Shown here: positions 1 through 5,676 of the stretch, piece after piece | Layout: the number at the start of each line of letters is the position of its first letter | Position numbering within the stretch: position 1 is the first letter of the stretch | Assembly (NCBI GenBank): GCA_030151745.1 | Contig: JASLDA010000150.1 | Coordinates: 1-5,676, forward strand | Length of the DNA stretch: 5,676 bases | From: Chitinophagaceae bacterium | GTDB taxonomy: Bacteria; Bacteroidota; Bacteroidia; Chitinophagales; Chitinophagaceae | Direction of reading: 5' to 3' | Translations under genes and position numbers: made by a program | Notes under the pieces: generated by a model | Databases searched by the model: none | Seen by the model: only the letters and a program-made list of their open reading frames with translations | What the model was told of the DNA's origin: nothing

Positions 1-627
1 TTCATCTATTGCGACCGCTATCTGTACCCGATGCTGATGCCCGCGGCAATCATCATGGGGTGCGGGATCGCGGCTTTGCGGCATCCGGCGGCGAGGAACC
101 TCGCTGCGGCGGCGGCCCTTATTTTGTCTGCCGGCTGCACGCTGTTCAATAACTACCTGTGGTGGCAGAGCGCCAGGATACTGGACGGGCTGCAGCAGCA
201 GGCTCCCGCCCTGGCTTGCGGCAAGCGGATCCTGCTGCTGAACAGCCCCTGGTCGTACCGTGGCGCACCGATGATCTTTCCGGGGCCCGAGGCCGGCTTC
301 TCCGCGATTGACGAGCAGCGGTACCACAAGCGGATCGCACAGCCGGTATGCGATGTCATGTCGTTCAATATGCGGAGCCCCGGCGACGGAGCTGGGGTCC
401 GGGTGCTGAACGACTCCGTGCTGATCGTTGCGCTGAACCAGGACGGGGCCTGGGTGCATAACTACGATTCTGCGCAGAGCTACGAAACGCCGTGGTTCCG
501 CGCGGAGATCCTCGACGGCCGGAGGTACAGGCTGGTGCTGCGTGCGACCGGGCTTTGCCTCTGGTATCAGTCCGGCACAGAGCTCCGGGGTGTCGATATG
601 CGGATCCGCGACAGCTGGCAGTATTGA
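1..627 (+). CDS. C-terminal part of an integral membrane protein (GT-C/TMTC-like, tentative), 5' end missing
   Basis: The frame is open from the first base, so the gene begins outside the window; 208 residues and a TGA stop are visible. The visible part opens with a CDRYLYPMLMP segment. A D/ERYLY motif near the last membrane helices is familiar from polytopic GT-C-type glycosyltransferase-like and TMTC-like proteins. Two hydrophobic segments follow (about residues 8-27 and 33-52, the second ending in NNYLWW), then a soluble tail of about 150 residues containing KRILLLNSPWSYRGAP. Similar 'LLNxPxxYRGA' strings occur in uncharacterised Bacteroidota membrane proteins, as far as I recall. The topology is seen directly; the family is inference from short motifs, and the substrate and reaction are unknown. 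The gene converges on hutU and shares the short gap with its terminator. That this is a coding gene is fairly sure; its function is not. Confidence 0.72.
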   Translation, partial: FIYCDRYLYPMLMPAAIIMGCGIAALRHPAARNLAAAAALILSAGCTLFNNYLWWQSARILDGLQQQAPALACGKRILLLNSPWSYRGAPMIFPGPEAGFSAIDEQRYHKRIAQPVCDVMSFNMRSPGDGAGVRVLNDSVLIVALNQDGAWVHNYDSAQSYETPWFRAEILDGRRYRLVLRATGLCLWYQSGTELRGVDMRIRDSWQY

Positions 628-642
628 ACCGGCGCCCTCCTG

Positions 643-678
643 AAAATGCAATGCCCCGGGCGGGAACCCGGGGCATTG
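643..678 (-). terminator. Rho-independent-type hairpin ending hutU, possibly bidirectional
   Basis: Positions 649-660 and 667-678 form a perfect 12-bp, mostly G+C inverted repeat (arm CAATGCCCCGGG) around a 6-nt loop. Read on the minus strand it lies about 32 nt after the hutU stop and is followed by CATTTTC, a short T tract. On the plus strand no T run follows, so it fits hutU better, although it may also help stop the converging membrane-protein transcript. The stem is seen directly; terminator function is inferred from its position between two converging genes. Confidence 0.75.
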
Positions 679-710
679 TCATCGTAGTGCGCTTAAACTT
701 TATCCGAAGT

Positions 711-2372
711 TTACCAGATGTTCAAGCCGAACTTCTCGGCAAATTCCTGCGCCTTTTCGTAGCCTGCGTCCTGGTGGCGCAGCACGCCCATGGCCGGGTC
801 GTTGTACAGTACGCGCTTCAGGCGCTTTTTGGCATCCTTGCTGCCATCCGCGACGATGACCATGCCCGCGTGCAGGGAATAGCCCATGCCCACGCCGCCG
901 CCGTGGTGAAACGACACCCAGCTGGCTCCGCCCGCGGTATTGATCAGGGCGTTCAGGATCGGCCAGTCGGCAATGGCGTCGGAGCCGTCCTTCATGGCTT
1001 CTGTCTCGCGGTTCGGCGATGCTACAGAACCGCAGTCCAGGTGGTCGCGGCCGATGACGATCGGGGCCTTCACCTTGCCTTTCTTCACGAGGTGATTGAA
1101 AAGCAGGCCGGCTTCCTCCCGCTCGCCCATGCCCAGCCAGCAGATCCGCGCCGGCAGGCCCTGGAAGGCAATGCGTTCCCGGGCCATCTTCAGCCAGCGA
1201 TGCAGCCCCTCGTTATGCGGGAACAGCTTCATCAGCTCCTTGTCGGTCGTATAGATATCTTCCGGATCGCCCGAGAGCGCCACCCAGCGGAACGGCCCCT
1301 TGCCTTCGCAGAACAGCGGGCGGATATAGGCCGGCACGAAGCCGGGGAAGTCGAAGGCGTTTTCGACGCCGCGCTTGTCCTTGGCCTGCCCCCGGATATT
1401 ATTGCCGTAGTCGAAGGTGATCGCGCCTTTTTTCTGCAGCGCCAGCATAAGCTTCACGTGCTCGGCGATGCTGTCCAGCGAGCGGCGCATGTATTCGTCG
1501 GGGTTGGTGCTGCGCAGGATATTGGCTTCGACGACGCCCATACCCTCGGGGAAATAGCCGTTCAGCTCGTCATGCGCGGAGGTCTGATCGGTGAGCGTGT
1601 CTGGAACGATATCGCGCTCCAGCAGCCGCTTCAGCAGATCGATCGCATTGCCGCAATAGCCGATCGAGATCGCCTCTCCGTTCGCCTTGGCCGCAACGGC
1701 CCAGTCTATGGCTTCGTCCAGGCTGGATGTGTACTTGTCGAGATAGCGTGTTTCGATACGCTTCTTAATGCGCCATTCTTCCATTTCCGCGGCGAGGCAA
1801 ACGCCTTCGTTCATCGTAATGGCCAGGGGCTGGGCGCCGCCCATTCCGCCCAGGCCGGCTGTCACGTTCAGCGTGCCCTTCAGCGAGCCGCCGTAGTGCA
1901 GGTTGGCCAGGCTGAGATAGGTCTCGTAGGTGCCCTGTACGATGCCCTGGGAGCCGATATAGATCCAGGAGCCGGCCGTCATCTGCCCGTACATCATGAG
2001 ACCTTTGGCCTCGAGCTCGCGGAATGTCTCCCAGTTCGCCCAACGGCCTACCAGGTTCGAGTTCGCGATAAGCACCCGCGGCGCGTTCTTGTGGGAGCGC
2101 AGGATGCCGACGGGCTTGCCGCTCTGCACCATCAGGGTCTGGTCTTCTTCCAGCTCTTTCAGGCATTCCAGGATCTTGTCGAAGCTGGGCCAGTTGCGGG
2201 CTGCTTTTCCGATCCCGCCGTACACGACGAGATCTTCGGGACGCTCGGCCACTTCGGGATCGAGGTTGTTCTGCAGCATGCGGAACGCGGCTTCCGCCGG
2301 CCAGTTCTTGCACTGCATTTCAGTGCCGCGCGGGGCCCGGATGATCCGGGATGTTTCGGTAATACCTGACAT
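711..2372 (-). CDS. hutU: Urocanate hydratase (urocanase)
   Basis: This cytoplasmic enzyme (EC 4.2.1.49) converts urocanate to 4-imidazolone-5-propionate, the second step of histidine degradation, using tightly bound NAD+ as an electrophile. The product is 553 residues, the usual family length, and matches throughout: NNLDPEVAERPEDLVVYGG (35-53), QSGKPVG (83-89), YGQMTAGSWIYIGSQGIVQG (128-147), the Gly-rich GLGGMGGAQPLA NAD-binding stretch (173-184), TDQTSAHD (261-268), and the urocanase signature FQGLPARICW (403-412). Cys411 in that signature corresponds to the active-site cysteine, Cys410, of the Pseudomonas putida enzyme. The start at 2372 (MSGITETSRI) was chosen because family similarity begins shortly after it and a promoter-like element lies just upstream; the frame stays open further upstream but only as antisense of the next gene. 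No hutH, hutI or formimidoyl-glutamate gene is in the window, so the gene appears to stand alone. No frameshift or missing key residue is visible. Confidence 0.98.
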   Translation of the reverse strand: MSGITETSRIIRAPRGTEMQCKNWPAEAAFRMLQNNLDPEVAERPEDLVVYGGIGKAARNWPSFDKILECLKELEEDQTLMVQSGKPVGILRSHKNAPRVLIANSNLVGRWANWETFRELEAKGLMMYGQMTAGSWIYIGSQGIVQGTYETYLSLANLHYGGSLKGTLNVTAGLGGMGGAQPLAITMNEGVCLAAEMEEWRIKKRIETRYLDKYTSSLDEAIDWAVAAKANGEAISIGYCGNAIDLLKRLLERDIVPDTLTDQTSAHDELNGYFPEGMGVVEANILRSTNPDEYMRRSLDSIAEHVKLMLALQKKGAITFDYGNNIRGQAKDKRGVENAFDFPGFVPAYIRPLFCEGKGPFRWVALSGDPEDIYTTDKELMKLFPHNEGLHRWLKMARERIAFQGLPARICWLGMGEREEAGLLFNHLVKKGKVKAPIVIGRDHLDCGSVASPNRETEAMKDGSDAIADWPILNALINTAGGASWVSFHHGGGVGMGYSLHAGMVIVADGSKDAKKRLKRVLYNDPAMGVLRHQDAGYEKAQEFAEKFGLNIW

Positions 2373-2422
2373 GTATCCTGGTGTTGGTTTTGATTTGACT
2401 GCCGCGTAATAGGAGCGGAGAG

Positions 2423-2453
2423 CAAAATTAGGCATGTGTGCCGCCCCAACCAA
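2423..2453 (-). promoter_or_regulatory. Bacteroidota-type promoter for hutU
   Basis: On the minus strand, TAATTTTG (2430-2423) matches the TAnnTTTG -7 box of Bacteroidota primary-sigma promoters exactly. A TTG (2453-2451, within GTTGGTTG) stands 20 nt upstream, a suitable place for the -33 element. Transcription would start about 40-45 nt before the hutU ATG. The match is seen directly; activity is inferred. Confidence 0.6.
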
Positions 2454-2464
2454 CGCTGCGGCGC

Positions 2465-2472
2465 TACCTTCG
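2465..2472 (+). promoter_or_regulatory. Probable -7 box of the DUF922-type gene, almost leaderless
   Basis: TACCTTCG resembles the Bacteroidota -7 box TAnnTTTG with one mismatch and ends 5 nt before the chosen ATG at 2478. If used, the transcript would begin at or within a few bases of the start codon. No convincing TTG -33 element was found about 20 nt upstream, and no Shine-Dalgarno sequence precedes the ATG. The box lies 12 bp from the hutU -33 element, so the two promoters are back to back. Confidence 0.4.
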
Positions 2473-2477
2473 CCGCC

Positions 2478-3527
2478 ATGCGAACCCTGAGCCTTAGCCT
2501 GCTGGCCTGCCTGCTGACCTTGAATGCCGCCGCGCAAGCCGTAAAGCTGATACGACTCAATCCGCCGAAGTCCAGGACCGGCTTCCAGAAAGTCCGCGTC
2601 GTCGACGTGGTGGACGACCGCGGCGATACCGCAGTCATTGGGACGATGCGGGCGGGGCTGGCCAACCGGATCCGCCCGGTAGGCCTGGAAGGAGGCGTAG
2701 CCGGAGCGTTCCGAAGCTTCCTGGACCGGTACCAGAGCCCGGCCCCCGACGCCGCGCCGGTGACGCTTCATATCCGGCAGCTGGAGGTCTCGGAGAAAGT
2801 TGTGGGAATGAAAGAGCGTCTCAATATCCAGTACAGCTATGCGTTTGCGGGGGAATACGGGGAGCTGGCCTATGAAGGGAGTGCCTTCGCAGAATCGAAT
2901 ATGGACGTCTCGCCGTATATCGAGCGACTGGTGCGGGAAAGCCTGAGCAGCACGTTCGATAAGGTCGCCGAAGCCTGGCGGGAGCCGGCTGCTGGCAATG
3001 CGGCGGTAAAGGTCAACGTAAAAATAGAGCCCCAGCCCGCCAGCACCGGTCTCATAAGCTACGACCGGGCCAGGCCCCTGGGCTACGAGGATTTCAAAGG
3101 ACAGCCGGACGATCTGAGCAAGGGCAGCGCTGCGACTTACTGGGGGATCAGCTTCGCCTATGCCGCGCAGCAGACGGGAACCGAGTTCAAAATTATCGTT
3201 ACGCTCTCTGCCATCGCCGATCCCGGGAAAAGCTGGATGCGGGCTGCCGGCCGGAGCGCGAAGGTGCTGAGTCATGAAAACCTGCATTTCGCCATTACGG
3301 CGATGATGACATGCCGGCTCGCGGATTCGCTCAGGGCTGCGACGGTGACGAAAAACGACTACGATTCGAAGCTCCGCCAGGTCTTCAGCGCATCCGACCG
3401 GCAGCTCGAGCAAATGCAGCGGAGCTACGACCAGGAAACGGTGCATGGCACCCGGCAGCCGCAGCAGTCTGCCTGGGAGGAGAAAATCTACGGCGAGCTG
3501 AAGCGGAAGGCTTGCTACGGATACTGA
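2478..3527 (+). CDS. Secreted DUF922-type putative zinc protease with an extra N-terminal domain
   Basis: The product has 349 residues. Residues 1-21 form a signal peptide (Arg2, hydrophobic core, cleavage near AAAQA), so it is exported. Residues about 36-165 form a domain I cannot assign; it contains VRVVDVVDDRGDTAVIG (39-55) and a segment ending SSTFDKVAEAW. Residues about 195-349 resemble DUF922, a family of putative zinc-dependent proteases: LGYEDFKGQPDD (201-212), SAATYWGISF (217-226), HENLHF (266-271, an HExxH zinc-binding motif with E267 as likely catalytic base), YDxET-HG (317-324) and W333. The helix after HExxH reads AITAMMTCRLADSL, where I recall family members usually carrying Glu in the 'DIxE' position; here it is Ala275. 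The ATG at 2478 was preferred over one at 2436 because it directly begins the signal peptide and follows a promoter-like box. Substrate and activity are unknown. It probably heads an operon with the YceI-like and sensor genes. Confidence 0.85.
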   Translation: MRTLSLSLLACLLTLNAAAQAVKLIRLNPPKSRTGFQKVRVVDVVDDRGDTAVIGTMRAGLANRIRPVGLEGGVAGAFRSFLDRYQSPAPDAAPVTLHIRQLEVSEKVVGMKERLNIQYSYAFAGEYGELAYEGSAFAESNMDVSPYIERLVRESLSSTFDKVAEAWREPAAGNAAVKVNVKIEPQPASTGLISYDRARPLGYEDFKGQPDDLSKGSAATYWGISFAYAAQQTGTEFKIIVTLSAIADPGKSWMRAAGRSAKVLSHENLHFAITAMMTCRLADSLRAATVTKNDYDSKLRQVFSASDRQLEQMQRSYDQETVHGTRQPQQSAWEEKIYGELKRKACYGY

Positions 3528-3558
3528 GGCCTGCCGCGATCCATTATTTTTACAGTCG

Positions 3559-4128
3559 ATGGCCCGCAATCCCACCCGCTGCGGAGCGGTTTTCCTGCTT
3601 TTAGTCTGCTTGCCCTCGTGGTGCGCCGCTCAGCAGCGCCGCCTGCTGGCCGTTACCAAAGGAGCGATCGATTTCAGCTCCGAGGCCCCGAAAGAGCTTA
3701 TCAGCGCAGTGTCCCGCGAGCTGACCGGGCTTATCGATCCGCAGCGCCAGACCTTTTCATTTCGGATCCCGATCAATAGCTTCAAGGGCTTCAACAGCCC
3801 GCTGCAGCGCGAGCATTTCAATGAGAACTACCTTGAATCCCGCAGCTTTCCCGAGGCGGTGTTCAGCGGGAAGATCATGGAAGCCGTCGATATAAATGAG
3901 CCGGGCACTTACAAGGTCCGCGGCAAAGGGCGCCTGACGGTGCACGGCGTCGCCGTGGAGCGGCTGGTTCCGGTTACCCTTACCGTGGCGCCGGACGGGC
4001 GCGTCTCGCTGGAATCGCTTTTCACCGTCCCGCTGTCGGAGCATGCCATAAAGATCCCCAGGGTCGTTTACGAGAAGCTTTCACCCGAAATCAAGGTGCA
4101 TGTGGTTGCCAGCCTGGAAGCCCGTTGA
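3559..4128 (+). CDS. Secreted YceI-family protein
   Basis: The product has 189 residues. Arg3 and Arg7 precede a hydrophobic core (9-19) and a likely signal peptidase I site after CAA (22-24), so it is probably periplasmic. The rest resembles the YceI fold, a lipocalin-like beta barrel that binds isoprenoid or other amphipathic lipids in characterised members. Supporting strings are the opening 'GAIDFSSEAPKELISA' (35-50), FKGFNSPLQREHFNENYLES (75-94) with SFPEAVFSGKI (96-106), the strand GTYKVRGKGRLTVHGV (116-131), and the ending YEKLSPEIKVHV (171-182). The length is typical. The gene starts 31 bp after the DUF922-type stop with no hairpin between, and its 3' end overlaps the next gene by 29 bp, which suggests co-transcription. 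The ligand cannot be read from the sequence. No lipobox is present around Cys17 or Cys22, so it is not called a lipoprotein. Confidence 0.9.
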   Translation: MARNPTRCGAVFLLLVCLPSWCAAQQRRLLAVTKGAIDFSSEAPKELISAVSRELTGLIDPQRQTFSFRIPINSFKGFNSPLQREHFNENYLESRSFPEAVFSGKIMEAVDINEPGTYKVRGKGRLTVHGVAVERLVPVTLTVAPDGRVSLESLFTVPLSEHAIKIPRVVYEKLSPEIKVHVVASLEAR

Positions 4129-5676
4129 ACGGATCCTGATTTTCCTGTGCCTTTGCGCATTGCCCTGCGCCGCGGGGCCTCCGTTCTCGCGGCTCTGGTG
4201 GCTCAATGACGCGCACATGCCGGTCCAGGTGAACGATATGCTCCGGGAGCCCGGCGGAGCACTCTGGCTGGCCACAGATGCCGGGGTTTTCCGGTTCACC
4301 GGCACCGCCTTCATCCCCGTCCGCGACAGCGGCGGAGCGGCCACCTGCCTTCATTTATCGGATGCCGGCCTGCTGGCGGGCTATCGGTCCGGGCGTATCG
4401 CGAGGATCCTGGAAGACAGCGCCCGGACCATCCCGGTACCGGGCGGAGGACCGGACGCCGCAGTCACCTCTTTTGCTACCTGGGGCGATATGATCGCGTT
4501 CAGCACCCTCGGCAGCGGGATCTGGGGCCTGCAGCGCGGCATCGTATCCAGGTTCGGCACGGCCCGGGGACTGAGCGACGACTATGTGTATTCGCTGCAG
4601 GTCGTCGGTCCGGGCCGGCTGCTTGCCGCCACGGACCGTGGGCTTAACCTGATAACGGCCGGCAGCGGCGGGCTCCGGGTGTCGCATGTATTGCCGGAAG
4701 GAATTGTGCAGGCGCTGCGGCCGGTTCCCGGCCGGCCGGATGAGGTGCTGGCCGGCACGAACGAAGGCGCCTGGTACGGGATCCGGTTTGCGGAGCAAGG
4801 CTGGAGCATTCTCGCGAAGGACAGCCTGCGCGCTCCCGTGCTCGACTTCGCCGTTCAGAACGGGCAGGTCCTGGCACTGGCGGGGAATGCAACCGTTTAC
4901 GCATACGGGCACGGCGCTCAGGGAGGCTTCGGGCTTCGCGATTCCTTTCCCCTGAATCAATCCGGAACGAGGTTGCTGGCAGATGTTTCGGGTACGCTCT
5001 GGCAGGGCGGAAGCTCCGGCCTCACGGCGCTATCCTGCGGGTACCTGAGGTTTGCCAGACCCGCCCCCGGCTACAGGCTCGGATCGGTCACGGCCCTGGC
5101 TGCGGCCGGCGGGACCCTGTGGTACGGGCTGTCCGACAGCCTGTTGGAGATGCGTCCGGGCGCCGCTTCGAGACAGTACCGGGTCCCGGCGCAGATCACA
5201 TCGCTCGCGGCGGATTCTTCCGGTGCCTGGATCGGGACGCTTGGGGCCGGCCTGCTGCATCTGGGCACTGCCGGCAGGCTTACGCAGCCTGAAGGAGCGG
5301 AAGCGCTCGGCAAGGAACATGTGCTGAGCCTCACCCGGTACCGCAACCAGCTCTGGGTGGCTACCCTGAGCGGATTGGATGAGTTCGAGGTCCAAGGCGA
5401 CCGGCTGCGCAGCATCCGCCATCACAGCAAGCATGGCGGGCTCGGAGCCGACTATGTCTACCAGTGCGTACCGGATCACCTGGGGCGTATGTGGATAGCC
5501 ACGGACGGGGCGGGCATCTGCTGTTATGCAGATGGCGGCTATCGCCGCTGGACGGATGGCCAGGACGGATTTCGCGGCAGGACGGTGTACAGCATCACGG
5601 AGGACAAGGCCGGACAGATCTGGGCGGCGACGCTCGAGCACGGCATTTGCCGGTACGACGGGAAACGCTGGACCAG
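4100..5676 (+). CDS. Reg_prop (two-component regulator propeller) sensor, 3' end missing
   Basis: The frame stays open from the ATG at 4100 to the window end, giving 525 residues with no stop. Residues 10-25 (ERILIFLCLCALPCAA) are a signal or membrane anchor. After them come repeated beta-propeller blades of the Reg_prop type ('V..i..d..G.lWigT..Gl'): ALWLATDAGVFRF (54-66), DYVYSLQ with LLAATDRGLNLI (161-185), EVLAGTNEGAWYG (215-227), GTLWQGGSSGLTAL (298-311), GTLWYGLSDSLLEM (338-351), GAWIGTLGAGLLHL (375-388), QLWVATLSGLDEF (417-429), RMWIATDGAGICCY (463-476) and QIWAATLEHGICRY (506-519). Such arrays usually form two seven-bladed periplasmic propellers followed by a Y_Y_Y domain, a membrane helix and a histidine kinase, sometimes a hybrid or LytS-like one. 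The output domain here lies outside the window, so kinase identity is inference. The start overlaps the YceI-like gene by 29 bp; a weak AAGG lies 3 nt before the ATG. No ligand can be named. Confidence 0.88.
   Translation, partial: MWLPAWKPVERILIFLCLCALPCAAGPPFSRLWWLNDAHMPVQVNDMLREPGGALWLATDAGVFRFTGTAFIPVRDSGGAATCLHLSDAGLLAGYRSGRIARILEDSARTIPVPGGGPDAAVTSFATWGDMIAFSTLGSGIWGLQRGIVSRFGTARGLSDDYVYSLQVVGPGRLLAATDRGLNLITAGSGGLRVSHVLPEGIVQALRPVPGRPDEVLAGTNEGAWYGIRFAEQGWSILAKDSLRAPVLDFAVQNGQVLALAGNATVYAYGHGAQGGFGLRDSFPLNQSGTRLLADVSGTLWQGGSSGLTALSCGYLRFARPAPGYRLGSVTALAAAGGTLWYGLSDSLLEMRPGAASRQYRVPAQITSLAADSSGAWIGTLGAGLLHLGTAGRLTQPEGAEALGKEHVLSLTRYRNQLWVATLSGLDEFEVQGDRLRSIRHHSKHGGLGADYVYQCVPDHLGRMWIATDGAGICCYADGGYRRWTDGQDGFRGRTVYSITEDKAGQIWAATLEHGICRYDGKRWT

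Noticed and set aside
492..2369. Plus-strand open frame of 625 codons antisense to hutU.
   Set aside because: It begins inside the membrane-protein gene, runs through the terminator hairpin and mirrors hutU codons; its product shows no domain logic. High G+C coding bias explains the lack of stops.
2436..2477. Upstream ATG adding 14 residues (MCRPNQRCGATFAA) to the DUF922-type protein.
   Set aside because: It would bury the signal peptide behind a Cys/Arg-rich leader and place the start upstream of the likely -7 box.
3545..3552. TATTTTTA as a separate promoter for the YceI-like gene.
   Set aside because: It matches the -7 consensus poorly at the final base and has no clear -33 partner; co-transcription from the gene 31 bp upstream is simpler. 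It is mentioned only as a hint under the leaderless finding.
2373..3575. Open minus-strand frame extending hutU upstream to a total of 954 codons.
   Set aside because: The extension is exactly antisense to the DUF922-type gene, has no urocanase similarity, and hutU at 553 residues from 2372 already has the full family length and its own promoter-like site.
4355..5641. Minus-strand open frames of about 200 codons (4355-4960 and 5030-5641).
   Set aside because: Both are antisense to the propeller sensor, whose repeats are unmistakable, and their Arg/Pro/Ala-rich products look like noise.
1..5676. A defence system, mobile element, CRISPR array, tRNA or rRNA.
   Set aside because: Both strands were read; no regular direct repeats, transposase or integrase motifs, terminal inverted repeats, or tRNA-like cloverleaf were seen.

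Overview
The window reads as a piece of a high-G+C chromosome from the phylum Bacteroidota, possibly a Chitinophagales-type lineage. The evidence is TAnnTTTG-like promoter boxes instead of clear Shine-Dalgarno sites, a DUF922-type putative zinc protease with a secretion signal, a secreted YceI-family protein, and a large Reg_prop (two-component regulator propeller) sensor. The genus-level placement is inference. No RNA gene, CRISPR array, insertion sequence or phage gene is visible.

Layout: (1) 1-627 (+) is the C-terminal end of an integral membrane protein carrying a DRYLY motif, with two membrane segments and a soluble tail. (2) 628-710 is a short convergent gap holding a perfect 12-bp hairpin, probably the hutU terminator. 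(3) 711-2372 (-) is a complete urocanate hydratase gene, hutU, the second step of histidine breakdown; no other hut gene is in the window. (4) 2373-2477 is a divergent promoter region with a good Bacteroidota-type promoter for hutU and a probable one for the rightward genes. (5) 2478-5676 (+) is a run of three genes on one strand: a secreted DUF922-type HExxH protein with an extra N-terminal domain, a secreted YceI-family protein 31 bp downstream, and a Reg_prop sensor whose start overlaps the YceI gene by 29 bp and whose 3' end lies outside the window.

The three rightward genes are probably co-transcribed: gaps are short or negative, no terminator is seen between them, and all three products begin with export or membrane-targeting sequences. 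A periplasmic sensor made with two exported proteins suggests an envelope-facing function, but no pathway can be named from the sequence. The link to hutU is only shared promoter space.

The window looks mostly ordinary. The points most worth following are the two-domain DUF922-type protein with an apparently substituted conserved position after its HExxH motif, its coupling to YceI and a propeller sensor, and the almost leaderless promoter arrangement. Very long open frames antisense to hutU and to the DUF922-type gene are treated as high-G+C artefacts.
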